Below are positions 25,700 to 34,921 of a stretch of DNA of 64,000 bases, in pieces. Position 1 is the first letter of the stretch; the number at the start of each line of letters is the position of its first letter. The stretch is taken from positions 3,410,001-3,474,000 of the forward strand of contig OZ253960.1 of the NCBI GenBank assembly GCA_965267435.1, in the 5' to 3' direction. Under the pieces are notes generated by a model that saw nothing but the letters and a program-made list of their open reading frames with translations, did no database searches and was not told the origin of the DNA. The translations under genes and the position numbers were made by a program. The stretch is from JAWPMT01 sp965267435 (GTDB taxonomy: Bacteria > Bacteroidota > Bacteroidia > Cytophagales > Cyclobacteriaceae).

Positions 25700-26548
25700 A
25701 TGGAAGAGAAAGAAATAAACCCCATATCAGGCTACGTGATGCTCTTCACAGTCCTGTTCGTATTCTTCGGCAGCATATTCGCCATGGTTCTCACTCGCGT
25801 ACCCATATTTGCATGGGGCTTCCTCATTCTTATTTTGACGCCGGGCTTTTTCTACGTCAACCCCAACAGCTCCCGGGTGCTGGTTCTCTTTGGTGAGTAC
25901 ATCGGTACAGTAAAGAAGAATGGATTCTTCTGGGTAAACCCCTTCTACATCAAGCAGAGCATCTCCCTGCGAGCACGCAACTTCGATAGCGAGCGGGTCA
26001 AGGTGAACGATAAAGAGGGCAATCCGATCCTCATCAGTATCATCCTCGTTTGGCGGGTGAAAGACACCTTTATGGCGGCATTTGAAGTGGACGACTACGA
26101 GCTATTCGTCAAGGTCCAGAGTGATGCCGCAGTCAGAAATCTGGCCGGTAAGTACCCCTACGACAACTTCAATGACAACGACGCTGAGATCACGCTCAGA
26201 TCCGGATTGCAGGAAGTAAACCATGCCCTCGAGGAGCAACTCAGTGATCGACTGGCGATCGCGGGTATTGAAGTCATCGAAGCACGCATCGGCTATCTCG
26301 CCTATGCCAGTGAGATCGCCGGAGCCATGCTTCGTCGACAGCAGGCGTCCGCCATCGTCGCAGCCAGACACAAGATCGTCGAAGGCGCCGTGAGTATGGT
26401 CGACATGGCGCTGAGTGCGCTCTCCGAGCAGGACATCATCGAACTCGACGAGGAAAGAAAAGCCGCCATGGTCAGCAACCTCATGGTCGTGCTCTGTGCC
26501 GATAAGGACGTAGCACCAGTTGTCAATGCCGGTACTTTACATCAATAG
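25700..26548 (+). CDS. SPFH/band 7 domain membrane protein, 282 aa
   Basis: Two N-terminal hydrophobic helices (about 8-55) precede a band 7 domain (FVNPNSSRVLVLFGEYIGTVKKNGFFWVNPF ... DKEGNPILISIILVWRVKD ... GKYPYD) and a C-terminal helical region with LAYASEIAGAMLRRQQASAIVAAR. Such proteins assemble into membrane rings or microdomain scaffolds. It starts a three-gene run (5 bp, then 10 bp gaps) with a PH-like membrane protein and an Arc-type DNA-binding peptide. Confidence 0.9.
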   Translation: MEEKEINPISGYVMLFTVLFVFFGSIFAMVLTRVPIFAWGFLILILTPGFFYVNPNSSRVLVLFGEYIGTVKKNGFFWVNPFYIKQSISLRARNFDSERVKVNDKEGNPILISIILVWRVKDTFMAAFEVDDYELFVKVQSDAAVRNLAGKYPYDNFNDNDAEITLRSGLQEVNHALEEQLSDRLAIAGIEVIEARIGYLAYASEIAGAMLRRQQASAIVAARHKIVEGAVSMVDMALSALSEQDIIELDEERKAAMVSNLMVVLCADKDVAPVVNAGTLHQ

Positions 26549-26553
26549 ATACC

Positions 26554-27090
26554 ATGAGTTCAGCAAACTACCTATTCAAGGAAACACAAAGAGTGAATCA
26601 GACACTCGCCGTTTGGCTGCTTCTGCTCATCAACGGGTCCACACTAGGGCCTTTGATCTTTGGAATCGTTCAGCAAGTGGGGCAAGGAGAACCATGGGGT
26701 GACGACCCTATGTCCAATCCGGAGCTCATGGTCTTCACGGCATTCATGATTGTGGTCCTTGGTATCCTGAATTTCATATTCATCGCCTCCAGGCTGGAGA
26801 TCGTCGTCACGAAGGACAGCATCTCCTACCGTCTCTTTCCTTTGGTCCGTAAATGGAAGCAAATCCCTCGCTCCCAAATCCAAAGCTGGGAAGTACGAAA
26901 ATTCCACCGAATCAAAGACTTTGGTGGCTACGGTATCCATTTCGGGTTTATGAAACGACCCAAATCATTGAGTGTTTGGGGTAACTTCGGGATCAAACTG
27001 ATTTTTGGCCGTAAGGACGCCATACTCGTCGGCACCCAACGGCCAGAGGCCTTAAAGCTGGCCATGACAAAAATGATGGAGGAAGAATAG
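26554..27090 (+). CDS. Membrane protein with PH-like domain, 178 aa
   Basis: Two transmembrane helices (about 18-40 and 61-78) lead into a cytoplasmic domain beginning SRLEIVVTKDSISYRLFPLVRKWKQIPRSQIQSWEV. This strand pattern matches bacterial PH-like domains. The ending LVGTQRPEALKLAMTKM fits the usual C-terminal helix of that fold. Placed between SPFH and Arc genes, it is probably a partner of the SPFH scaffold. Confidence 0.7.
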   Translation: MSSANYLFKETQRVNQTLAVWLLLLINGSTLGPLIFGIVQQVGQGEPWGDDPMSNPELMVFTAFMIVVLGILNFIFIASRLEIVVTKDSISYRLFPLVRKWKQIPRSQIQSWEVRKFHRIKDFGGYGIHFGFMKRPKSLSVWGNFGIKLIFGRKDAILVGTQRPEALKLAMTKMMEEE

Positions 27091-27100
27091 CCGGGAAGTT

Positions 27101-27259
27101 ATGGGCAAGAAGAAGCCTTTTGCACTGCGTATCAATGAAGAGATGCTGGCGGCAGTAGAAAAATGGGCAGCAGACGAATTCCGCAGCACCAACGGTCAGC
27201 TGGAGTGGATCATCCATGAAGCGCTGAAGAAAGCAGGACGTCTGAAGAAAGACAATTGA
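27101..27259 (+). CDS. Arc-family ribbon-helix-helix DNA-binding protein, 52 aa
   Basis: A short gene starting ATG 10 bp after the PH-like gene. The product has a basic start (GKKKP), a beta strand FALRIN and two helices (EEMLAAVEKWAADEF, NGQLEWIIHEALKKAG), the Arc/MetJ-type fold with the typical ...STNGQLEWII turn. It should bind DNA as a dimer of dimers. Being the last gene of the SPFH cassette, it may autoregulate through the phased half-sites at 25661-25689. A dyad GGGGCGA/TCGCCCC (27263-27297) follows without a T run. Confidence 0.8.
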   Translation: MGKKKPFALRINEEMLAAVEKWAADEFRSTNGQLEWIIHEALKKAGRLKKDN

Positions 27260-27450
27260 GTCGGGGCGATAGGCCCCCTTAACCTTTGGGTCGCCCCAAC
27301 CCTCATGCCTTGCGCCTGGACCTGCGCTGGCGGGTCAGGCGCCTCCACACGATGGCCATGAGCCCTGGCCGGCAAACCGGCAAAATGTATTGCCATCGCT
27401 TGGACTCATACAAAGGAAAACCGGCATTCACCACCTCATTTACAAACTTC

Positions 27451-28044
27451 TCAACGCTCCTTAAACGGCTTGAAGTCTACTTCGATCCTCTGCTGGTCGC
27501 GTTCGGAGGTCAGCGTGCGCAGTGGCTCGACCTCCTCCAGCGAATCGTAGCAGTCCGCCGGCAGCTGCTGATAGATCCTTGTCCCTTCTGTTTTCCAGGC
27601 AATCATCTCGTCGGAGACGTTCTTCACGACCTTCGCCGGATTACCCACCACCAGACTTCGCGGCGGTATGATCTCCTCGCCCTTGACGAATGCCAGTGCT
27701 CCGATGATGCACTCGTCCCCAATCACGACATTGTCCATGATCACCGCGTTCATTCCGATCAAAGAATTGCGGCCAATCTCTGCACCGTGAATGATTGCCC
27801 CGTGTCCGATGTGGGCTGACTCCCTCAGCCGCACGGTCTTGCCGGGAAACATATGGATGGTGCAGTTCTCCTGCACGTTGCAGCCATCTTCGATGATGAT
27901 CGTCCCCCAATCCCCACGTATCGCCGCACCAGGCCCGATGTAGACATCTTTACCAATCCGTACGTCGCCGGTGACGGCAGCTTGAGGATGGATAAACGCA
28001 CTTTCATCAATGACGGGGACAAATCCCTTGAATGAATAGATCAT
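27451..28044 (-). CDS. paaY: PaaY-type hexapeptide-repeat thioesterase / gamma carbonic anhydrase homologue, 197 aa
   Basis: A left-handed beta helix built of hexapeptide turns (IHPQAAVTGDVRIGKDVYIGPGAAIRGD ... HIGHGAIIHGAEIGRNSLIGMNAVIMDN). Metal-binding histidines of the gamma-CA type are visible (about His66, His83, His88). PaaY hydrolyses dead-end CoA thioesters formed in phenylacetate breakdown (family knowledge). It ends the second paa cluster, 110 bp after the hydratase gene, with a repeat-rich gap between. Confidence 0.85.
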   Translation of the reverse strand: MIYSFKGFVPVIDESAFIHPQAAVTGDVRIGKDVYIGPGAAIRGDWGTIIIEDGCNVQENCTIHMFPGKTVRLRESAHIGHGAIIHGAEIGRNSLIGMNAVIMDNVVIGDECIIGALAFVKGEEIIPPRSLVVGNPAKVVKNVSDEMIAWKTEGTRIYQQLPADCYDSLEEVEPLRTLTSERDQQRIEVDFKPFKER

Positions 28045-28061
28045 GGTGGTTCTTGGTTCCT

Positions 28062-28154
28062 GGTTCTTTGACCTCGGTTTTTTGGTTCTTTGATCTTCGT
28101 TCCTCGTTTGTGGATCCCAATTTCACCAGGATCCAGGAACAAAGATCCAAGATC
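28062..28154. repeat. Low-complexity GGTTCTTTGAnCT repeat with inverted part
   Basis: GGTTCTTTGACCTCGGTT (28062) and GGTTCTTTGATCTTCGTTC (28084-28102) are direct repeats. GGATCCAGGAACAAAGATCC further on is nearly their complement, so the gap can fold into a long hairpin. The same GGTTCTTTGATCTTGGTTC motif occurs at 54039-54057 in the other paa cluster. Confidence 0.6.
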
Positions 28155-28907
28155 CTACTTATACTTCTTCAGTGCCTCCTTTGTGAACTCAGACAAGACC
28201 AGTCGTCCGCTCATGGCTGCGCGCTCCTTCAGCAACTGATCCCAATGCTCGCATCCTTCCCAGAATACCTGCTTGAGGTGCGCTCTGGCTTCCGGGTTGG
28301 TGTTTACAAGAAAATCAGCCAATGATTGTACCGCAGCGTCCAAGGCGTCGGCCTCATCCAAAACCTGGGCAAAGAGACCCTTGTCACGGGCCCATTCTGC
28401 GGTGTAGAATTCGTCGGCATTAATGGCCATTTGGCTCATTGCAGCAAGTCCGACTTTCCGTTCAACAGCCGGGCCGACTACGAAAGGCCCAATTCCCACG
28501 TTCAGCTCGCTCAGTTTGATGGACGCGTACTTCGTTGCGAGACAGTAGTCAACCGCCGAAGCCACACCAACACCTCCACCCACGGCCTTTCCCTGCACCC
28601 TGCCAATGATCAGCTTGGGGCACTTTCGGCAGGCATTGATGACATTGGCGAAGCCCATAAAGAACCGCTGCCCAGTCTCGAAGTCATCGATCCGGATCAG
28701 CTCATCAAAACTCGCACCTGCACAAAAAGTGCGATCTCCTCCGCTCTTTAGAATGATCAGAGAAACGGCGTCATCCTCTCCGGCCATTGTGATCGTCTCT
28801 GCCAGCTGGGCCAATAGGTCGCTGGGCAAAGAATTATGCGCAGGGTGAAAAAACTCTATTGTTGCGACGCCATTTGAGGCGTCTGTTCTTTTGACGTAGG
28901 GATTCAT
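28155..28907 (-). CDS. Enoyl-CoA hydratase/isomerase family protein (probable PaaF-like), 250 aa
   Basis: A crotonase fold: the oxyanion-hole segment AGASFDELIRI near 62-72, KAVGGGVGVASAVDYCLA (about 105-122), and a C-terminal helix. It lies 12 bp downstream of paaZ, which suggests it hydrates 2,3-dehydroadipyl-CoA (PaaF role), but crotonase subfamilies are hard to separate by eye. A PaaG-type paralogue is in the other cluster. Confidence 0.8.
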   Translation of the reverse strand: MNPYVKRTDASNGVATIEFFHPAHNSLPSDLLAQLAETITMAGEDDAVSLIILKSGGDRTFCAGASFDELIRIDDFETGQRFFMGFANVINACRKCPKLIIGRVQGKAVGGGVGVASAVDYCLATKYASIKLSELNVGIGPFVVGPAVERKVGLAAMSQMAINADEFYTAEWARDKGLFAQVLDEADALDAAVQSLADFLVNTNPEARAHLKQVFWEGCEHWDQLLKERAAMSGRLVLSEFTKEALKKYK

Positions 28908-28919
28908 GCAGGATACTAG

Positions 28920-31415
28920 TTAGATCAGTCCAAACTGTCGAAAGTGATGGTCAAAGTGTTTTCTGTTCACAAGATCCCAATGTTCTTTGTCCAGCATGCC
29001 GAAGATGACATGCGAGGTCTTCACATCAGGATGCTGCTTGAAGAATTCATGGTAGTGATCCCAGGCCTCAAGGAGGCCTTCTTTGGCAGCCTCCAATGAC
29101 TCGAAGCGCAAGTCTTCGGTCTTCCCTTTGCGGAGCAGTGGGTTGTCGAAGCTCTCCGGCATGGGCCGGTAATTCCACAATGACTCCTGAAAACGCTCGA
29201 TGCGATGCTCCGGGGTCACAATTTCAACGGGTTCCTGGCTGGTAGCAAATCGGAGAAAGAACTCGATGTGCTCTACCATGTGCTGGGGCGTCAGTATTCC
29301 CCACTTAGGCCGAGCATCGATGGTAAGTCTATCAAGTGTCTCACGAACATATTCCCGGGTCAATTCTCGGAAGGGACTCCTCTTTTGAACGAGCGTCAGG
29401 ATCGTAGCGAAGGCCACAAGTTCTCCGTCCTCATCCAGTATTTCCTCGTACCACTTCACTACCCCCGAAGGAAACTCCCTCCCACGGCTGTCGCGGTCAA
29501 TTTTCTGCTTGCACGTAAGCCGCACCTGAATGGTGTCGTTGTGATAGATAGGTCTTAGGAACCGGCATTCGTCCAAACCATAGTTCGCACCGACAGGCCC
29601 TTTCGCCGGGTGCACAAAAAGCCCTGCACCTGCAGACAGTAGGAAATAACCGTGTGCTGCCCTCTTCTCGAAGATCGTACCCTCCAGGGAGGTAATGTCT
29701 GTGTGCGCGTAGAAGTGATCCCAGGTCAGATTGGCGAAATTGATGATGTCCGAGTCGGTCACCGTCCTCTTATGTGTGAGAATGGACATGCCTGGTTCGA
29801 TGTCATCGTAGTAATACTGAAATGGGTGCTGTGGTGTCTCCGTTACACGCGCGCCAGGCTGATATTGCTCGGTGATGGCGGCAATGGTCGTCGGTGTCCC
29901 CTGGATAGCGCAGCGCTGTAGGTAGTGCATGACGCCTCGGGCACCGCCCATCTCCTCACCTCCTCCGGCGCGGCCAGGTCCCCCATGGGAAAGCAACGGC
30001 ATCGGGGACCCATGACCCGTGCTCTCTTTGGCACTCTCCCGATTGAGGACAAGTATTCGGCCGTGGTGTGAAGCCGCCTCCACCGCAAATTCCCTGGCCA
30101 CCTGATCGTCCGCTGTACAGATCGAACTCACCAGCGATCCCTTGCCCATTCGCGAGAGCTCAATCGCCTCGTCCAGCGTCTTGTAAGGCAGTATCGTGCT
30201 GACGGGACCAAAGGCCTCGGTGACGTGCACCGCTTCACTTTTGAGTGGATCGGCACTTCGGAAAACTAACGGAGAATAAAAGGCCCCCTGGTCTCGTTTT
30301 GCTCCGACTACATCAAAGTCATTTTCGCGGCTGCCGATCACGAGGTCATACTCCTTCGCCAACTCGGCCACGCGATTGTTGACCTCCTCTACCTGCTCTT
30401 TGCTCACCAACGAGCCCATGCGAACGGATTCGTCCTCCGGATTGCCTATCACGACTTTCTGCAGTTGCTTGCCCAAAGCGATCTGAAAATCTTCGACAAG
30501 TTTTTCGGGAACGATAATACGCCTGATCGCTGTGCACTTCTGCCCACACTTCACCGTCACTTCTTTCCTCACCTCCTTCACAAACAAATCAAACTCAGGT
30601 GTCCCGGGCACAGCATCCTCGCCAAGCACCGCAGCATTCAGACTATCGGCCTCCATGTTGAAGGGAATGGCATTGTCAATGATGACCTTCTGTGACTTGA
30701 GCATTCGACCAGTACTTGCAGAACCCGTGAAGGTCACAATGTCCTGGTCATTCAGCGGCTCCAGGATCCCTTCACCAGACCCACACACCAGTTGCAATGC
30801 CCCTTCTGGTAGTATGCCTGATGCAATTATATCCCGGGCCATCGCCTCACTGAGGTACGAAGTGGGCTCGGCTGCTTTAACGATGGCAGGCATTCCCGCC
30901 AGCCAATTGACGGAGCATTTCTCGAGCATTCCCCAAATGGGGAAATTAAAGGCATTGATGTGTACAGCCACGCCACGCTTGGGAACCATGATGTGATGGC
31001 CGACGAAAGTGCCCTCCTTGGACAGATGGGCCAACTCTCCATCGACATGGTATGGCGTATTTGGGAATTGTTTTCTGAGGCTCGCATAAGCAAAGAGTGT
31101 CCCAATGCCTCCGTCGATGTCAATCCAACTATCTGCCTTGGTTGCTCCCGTCTGATAGCTAATCGGATAATAGTCGAGTCGACGCTTATGTAGAAATAGC
31201 GCGAGCTTCTTTAGCATCATCCCGCGCTCCTGAAAGGTCATTTTCCGAAGATGACCATTGCCGACGTTTCGGGCATAGTCCGCCATGTCTCCAAAGGACA
31301 GTCCTTCGCTCCCACAAATCGAGATCTCCTCGCCTGTAATCGCATTGTATTGGGGTATGCCGTCACCAGATGGTGCGACCCACTGGCCCATCGCAAAGTT
31401 TTCTAGTTTCTTCAT
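28920..31415 (-). CDS. paaZ: PaaZ: oxepin-CoA hydrolase / aldehyde dehydrogenase with extra C-terminal domain, 831 aa
   Basis: The N-terminal aldehyde dehydrogenase part (about 1-510) has FTGSASTGRMLKSQ (NAD site), VKCGQKCTAIRRI (catalytic Cys) and SHGGPGRAGGGEEMGG. The MaoC/hot-dog part (about 540-680) shows DPxxxH-type residues and RAAHGYFLLSAGAGLFV. Together they open the oxepin ring and oxidise the aldehyde. The last ~150 residues (LTPQHMVEHIEFFLRF ... EHWDLVNRKHFDHHFRQFGL) are an additional helical DinB/DUF1569-like domain absent from the E. coli enzyme (about 680 aa). The start at ATG 31415 gives KKLENFAMGQWV; an upstream start would overlap paaJ. Confidence 0.93.
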   Translation of the reverse strand: MKKLENFAMGQWVAPSGDGIPQYNAITGEEISICGSEGLSFGDMADYARNVGNGHLRKMTFQERGMMLKKLALFLHKRRLDYYPISYQTGATKADSWIDIDGGIGTLFAYASLRKQFPNTPYHVDGELAHLSKEGTFVGHHIMVPKRGVAVHINAFNFPIWGMLEKCSVNWLAGMPAIVKAAEPTSYLSEAMARDIIASGILPEGALQLVCGSGEGILEPLNDQDIVTFTGSASTGRMLKSQKVIIDNAIPFNMEADSLNAAVLGEDAVPGTPEFDLFVKEVRKEVTVKCGQKCTAIRRIIVPEKLVEDFQIALGKQLQKVVIGNPEDESVRMGSLVSKEQVEEVNNRVAELAKEYDLVIGSRENDFDVVGAKRDQGAFYSPLVFRSADPLKSEAVHVTEAFGPVSTILPYKTLDEAIELSRMGKGSLVSSICTADDQVAREFAVEAASHHGRILVLNRESAKESTGHGSPMPLLSHGGPGRAGGGEEMGGARGVMHYLQRCAIQGTPTTIAAITEQYQPGARVTETPQHPFQYYYDDIEPGMSILTHKRTVTDSDIINFANLTWDHFYAHTDITSLEGTIFEKRAAHGYFLLSAGAGLFVHPAKGPVGANYGLDECRFLRPIYHNDTIQVRLTCKQKIDRDSRGREFPSGVVKWYEEILDEDGELVAFATILTLVQKRSPFRELTREYVRETLDRLTIDARPKWGILTPQHMVEHIEFFLRFATSQEPVEIVTPEHRIERFQESLWNYRPMPESFDNPLLRKGKTEDLRFESLEAAKEGLLEAWDHYHEFFKQHPDVKTSHVIFGMLDKEHWDLVNRKHFDHHFRQFGLI

Positions 31416-31443
31416 TTCACTTGTTTTTGGGTTGTATTGATCA

Positions 31444-32652
31444 TCAGGCTCGCTCCAGGACAGCGGCATACCCCTGTCCCACGCCCACGCACATGGTAAC
31501 CAGGGCGTACCTTTTGCCCGTGATACTTAGTTCGAGAGCCGCGGTCATCGCCAATCGGGCGCCTGTAACGCCCAGAGGATGACCTATGGCAATCGCCCCT
31601 CCATTCGGATTGATGCGTGGGTCATCATCGGACAGCCCCCATTGCCGCGTGCACGCCAGGGCTTGCGCTGCAAACGCTTCGTTGATCTCAATGATGGCCA
31701 TGTCTTCCATTTTCAAGCCCGCTTTCTCCAGCGCTTTGTTAGACGCAGGGACTGGCCCAATGCCCATGATACGGGGCTCCACTCCCACCACAGCTGAACT
31801 TACAATCCGGGCCAGAGGCTTCAAGTCGAATTGTTTGACAGCGGCCTCCGAGGCCACCAGCGTGGCTATAGCCCCGTCATTGAGTCCAGAGGCATTGCCA
31901 GCCGTGACCGTACCCCCCTCTCGGCGAAAGGCGGCTCTTAGTTTTGCCAGTATCTCGGGCTGGGTGCCGGGTTTGATGAACTCATCCTGATCTACTATGA
32001 TCGGATTGGCTTTTCGTTGAGGGATCGAAACGGACACAATTTCCCGGGCTAATCGACCGCTCCGTTGAGCCTCTGCTGCCTTCATCTGCGACCAATAGGC
32101 AAACTGGTCCTGATCCTCCCGGCTCACTCCGTGGATGTCGACAAGGTTCTCGGCTGTCTCGCCCATAGAATCCGTCCCGTAAAGATCTTTCATCTTACCA
32201 TTGACAAACCGCCATCCAAAGCTGCTATCGTACATCTGTGCATCTCTGCCAAAGGCTTTGGACGTCTTGGATATCACCCACGGCCCCCGGGTCATGTGCT
32301 CGACACCACCGGCAATGAACAGATCCCCGTCACCGGTCTTGATAGCGCGGTTGGCCTGGATGACTGCGGAAAGTCCTGAAGAACATAACCGGTTCACGGT
32401 CTCACCCGGTACCGACCAGGGAAGGCCCGCAAGCAAAAGGGACATTCGGGCAAGATTGCGATTGTCCTCCCCGGCTTGATTGGCGCAGCCGAAGATCACA
32501 TCGTCATACGCCTCCAGAGGAATGCTGCTATTCCTCCGGGCAAGCTCTTCGATGACAAGTGCACCTAAATCATCGGCCCGAACATCCGAAAGTGCTCCAG
32601 TGAAATTGCCAATCGGGGTCCGTATGCCATCAATAATATATGCTTCCTTCAA
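31444..32652 (-). CDS. paaJ: PaaJ: 3-oxoadipyl-CoA / 3-oxo-5,6-dehydrosuberyl-CoA thiolase, 402 aa
   Basis: Type II thiolase: the acyl-enzyme cysteine is in VNRLCSSGLSAV (about Cys90), with His in NPNGGAIAIGHPLGVTGAR and the second Cys in TMCVGVGQG near the end. The N-terminus EAYIIDGIRTPIGNFTGALS is the PcaF/PaaJ pattern. It cleaves the C8 and C6 intermediates of phenylacetate degradation. It overlaps paaI by 4 bp and precedes paaZ by 28 bp. Confidence 0.93.
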   Translation of the reverse strand: MKEAYIIDGIRTPIGNFTGALSDVRADDLGALVIEELARRNSSIPLEAYDDVIFGCANQAGEDNRNLARMSLLLAGLPWSVPGETVNRLCSSGLSAVIQANRAIKTGDGDLFIAGGVEHMTRGPWVISKTSKAFGRDAQMYDSSFGWRFVNGKMKDLYGTDSMGETAENLVDIHGVSREDQDQFAYWSQMKAAEAQRSGRLAREIVSVSIPQRKANPIIVDQDEFIKPGTQPEILAKLRAAFRREGGTVTAGNASGLNDGAIATLVASEAAVKQFDLKPLARIVSSAVVGVEPRIMGIGPVPASNKALEKAGLKMEDMAIIEINEAFAAQALACTRQWGLSDDDPRINPNGGAIAIGHPLGVTGARLAMTAALELSITGKRYALVTMCVGVGQGYAAVLERA

Positions 32653-33086
32653 TTTGAGATGGGGTTTGTGTGCAAGACTTCTTTACTGGTCCGATAGACC
32701 ATTCCTCGAAATGTATAATACAATTCCCCAGTGTTACGTTCCGTGATGTCCACATCAAAAGTGGCCGTCTTGTTGGTCACATTCAGCGCCCTGGCCTCAG
32801 CCACAAGGACATCTCCTTCTTTGGCGGCTTTGGCGTAATTCATGGAGCCATTGATGGAGACCGAGACTCTCCCATAGGAATTGGAGGCGAAAGCAAAAGC
32901 ACTGTCAGCAAAGGCATAGGCAATACCTCCATGTAAGATCCCGTAGCCATTGAGCATCTCCCGCCGCACGGTCATCTGCATTTTACAGTGACCTTCTTTC
33001 AGGGTAAGAGGTTCGAGACCCATCCACTGGCTACAATAGTCGTGCATCATCATGCGATCATACACTTCCTGCGCTATGTCGTTCAT
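32649..33086 (-). CDS. paaI: PaaI hot-dog acyl-CoA thioesterase, 145 aa
   Basis: Hot-dog fold thioesterase with the PaaI motif MLNGYGILHGGIAYAFADSAFAFASN, where HGG and the following Asp are catalytic. It releases CoA from stalled hydroxyphenylacetyl-CoA type intermediates. The start is ATG at 33086 (NDIAQEVYDRMM); a TTG 12 codons earlier is less likely. First gene of the paaI-J-Z-hydratase-Y cluster. No TetR dyad like that of paaE is seen upstream. Confidence 0.9.
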   Translation of the reverse strand: MNDIAQEVYDRMMMHDYCSQWMGLEPLTLKEGHCKMQMTVRREMLNGYGILHGGIAYAFADSAFAFASNSYGRVSVSINGSMNYAKAAKEGDVLVAEARALNVTNKTATFDVDITERNTGELYYTFRGMVYRTSKEVLHTNPISN

Positions 33087-33242
33087 CTTTGGGTGTAATT
33101 CTGGGTTGCCGGAAAAATACAAAGAATCCGGCGCGTCACCCGTTGATGTCGGACAATGAAATCCTAATTGATCGCTTATGATCTACAAAGGGACGGCTGA
33201 AAGTGCCAATCCCGGGAAGAGAAAATCTTGCCTTTGCTGGTT

Positions 33243-34808
33243 TTAGAAATCAATGCTCACCCCAAAGTACGGCGACACGTAGCTAGTCGCCTTGACGCTA
33301 CCGTCCGACGTAGGTGTAAAGGACCAGTAGTAATCGACACCGAGCGCCAGGAATTGATTCATGTGGTAAATGAACCGCAACTCGGCCACGGATCTGTTGT
33401 CCAGCTTAAAGGCGTCCTTTAAGGAAGCAAGGTAACCTTTCATATATGTACCATGTAGTGAAACCTTGTTGGCCAATCTGTGTACATCCGCATGAACTCT
33501 GACCGTTGCCGGAGACGTGATGCCCACATTGTCAGGAAGCATCAGACTTCCCCCTAACTCAATGATTCCCAGGATCTGGCCCGTCAAACTTCCGTAGGTC
33601 CCTGACATCTGCGGCGCAGTGACAGCAGACAGGATTCGGAGGTCCTTATTGAGTTCGTAGGAAACATCGAAAAACTGCGGAATATAGTGCTCCGTGTAAT
33701 TGAGGCGCTCAAGACGCAAATCGGTACGGAAAATGTCAGCAATAAAGTTCATTCTGAAATTGATACCGAAACTCATACCAGTTCCATCCTGGAAGCCATT
33801 TTCCAAGCCTGGAAAGCTCGTCGTATCAACGCTCGACAGAAAGTCTCCCAATCCTCCGTCCTGTAGGCTCAGCTTAGAGTAATTGAAGAAGCCATCAATC
33901 TGAATAAAAGGTATTTGCAGTAATGTGATTCCGGCATCGACACCAAATGCCTTGATACCATCATCCTGCAGGAAGTTGTATTGGAACGAGGTCGAATCAC
34001 TGACCGCGATTTGCGTTTGGTCGTGATCAGAGAGGAAAGTCGTCCCCACCTCGATCGTGCTCACGACTGGGATCGTGCTCCAGCCCATAGGGCGAACGTA
34101 AGGTCGTGTGACCAGCAAGTTGCGGCTCTGAGGGTTGAAATCGCTATACATCCCTTCGACACCAACGATCCCTCGCCAATGCACGTCATAGTGCAATCCG
34201 AGCTTGCGCTTTTCGAAGCTCACACTATTTGTATAGTTGTTGACGAGACCGCCGTAGCCGATCATCGTATTGCCAAGCTGTCCTACGCGAGCGTAGATCT
34301 GATCCTGCTTCTGCTTGCCATAGCTCATATAGCTGATCAGGCGGCCGACACCTACACCATCTTTGAAGATTTCATCCCGGAAACTCCCATCTTCCATGCT
34401 GAAAAGGATGGGGATATTGAGACCCATTCCTATTTTCCACACACGAAATTCAGGAGAGAGGCTCATTCCGACGTAATTCTGACCATCAATACGGGTAACC
34501 GTAACACCTCCTGTCACTGAATTATGAGGTTCAGTCGGATTCAGAGAAGTGCGAAAATCATTAATAGAGGGGTTGCCAATGGGACCGCCACTTTTCGCCT
34601 TGGCTTCAGCATCTTCGGTGTTCAGACCGTAGTCATCGGCACCTTGCTCCACGGCCTCTGACTTTTTGTCCTTGGTTTTCTTCTTCTTGCTTTTCTTATC
34701 ATCCGCCCAGAGATACGAGTAATCTGAATAGGGATCGGTGGTCTGAGAGTATGCACTGATTTTTCCGATCGCCACGAGGGCGATGAAGATGAAGATTATT
34801 CTTTTCAT
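33243..34808 (-). CDS. Outer-membrane beta-barrel-like protein, 521 aa
   Basis: A signal peptide (1-22, ISAYSQ), then a charged linker rich in Lys and acidic residues (about 35-75), then a long beta-rich region of alternating strands ending in YVSPYFGVSIDF, a typical barrel C-terminus. The start at 34808 (MKRIIFIFIALVAI) is chosen because the longer frame places 17 hydrophilic residues before the signal. No named family recognised. Bacteroidota-type -7 element TAGATTTG lies 62 bp upstream. Confidence 0.75.
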   Translation of the reverse strand: MKRIIFIFIALVAIGKISAYSQTTDPYSDYSYLWADDKKSKKKKTKDKKSEAVEQGADDYGLNTEDAEAKAKSGGPIGNPSINDFRTSLNPTEPHNSVTGGVTVTRIDGQNYVGMSLSPEFRVWKIGMGLNIPILFSMEDGSFRDEIFKDGVGVGRLISYMSYGKQKQDQIYARVGQLGNTMIGYGGLVNNYTNSVSFEKRKLGLHYDVHWRGIVGVEGMYSDFNPQSRNLLVTRPYVRPMGWSTIPVVSTIEVGTTFLSDHDQTQIAVSDSTSFQYNFLQDDGIKAFGVDAGITLLQIPFIQIDGFFNYSKLSLQDGGLGDFLSSVDTTSFPGLENGFQDGTGMSFGINFRMNFIADIFRTDLRLERLNYTEHYIPQFFDVSYELNKDLRILSAVTAPQMSGTYGSLTGQILGIIELGGSLMLPDNVGITSPATVRVHADVHRLANKVSLHGTYMKGYLASLKDAFKLDNRSVAELRFIYHMNQFLALGVDYYWSFTPTSDGSVKATSYVSPYFGVSIDF

Positions 34809-34869
34809 AGTCGCTGGCTGTTTTGTTGCAAATAGCGCATTGATATGCTGGTATTTCAACCGCTACTTC

Positions 34870-34877
34870 CAAATCTA
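34870..34877 (-). promoter_or_regulatory. -7 promoter element of the 34808 barrel gene
   Basis: TAGATTTG on the minus strand is a perfect TAnnTTTG. No good TTG is found at the proper -33 distance, so the promoter call is weak. Confidence 0.35.
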
Positions 34878-34921
34878 TGCCTAATTGTCTGAATGTCACT
34901 TATACAATCACGTGAGTCAAC

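Noticed and set aside
27263..27297. GGGGCGA/TCGCCCC dyad after the Arc gene as a terminator
   Set aside because: The arms are 7 bp with a 21 bp loop and no T run follows.
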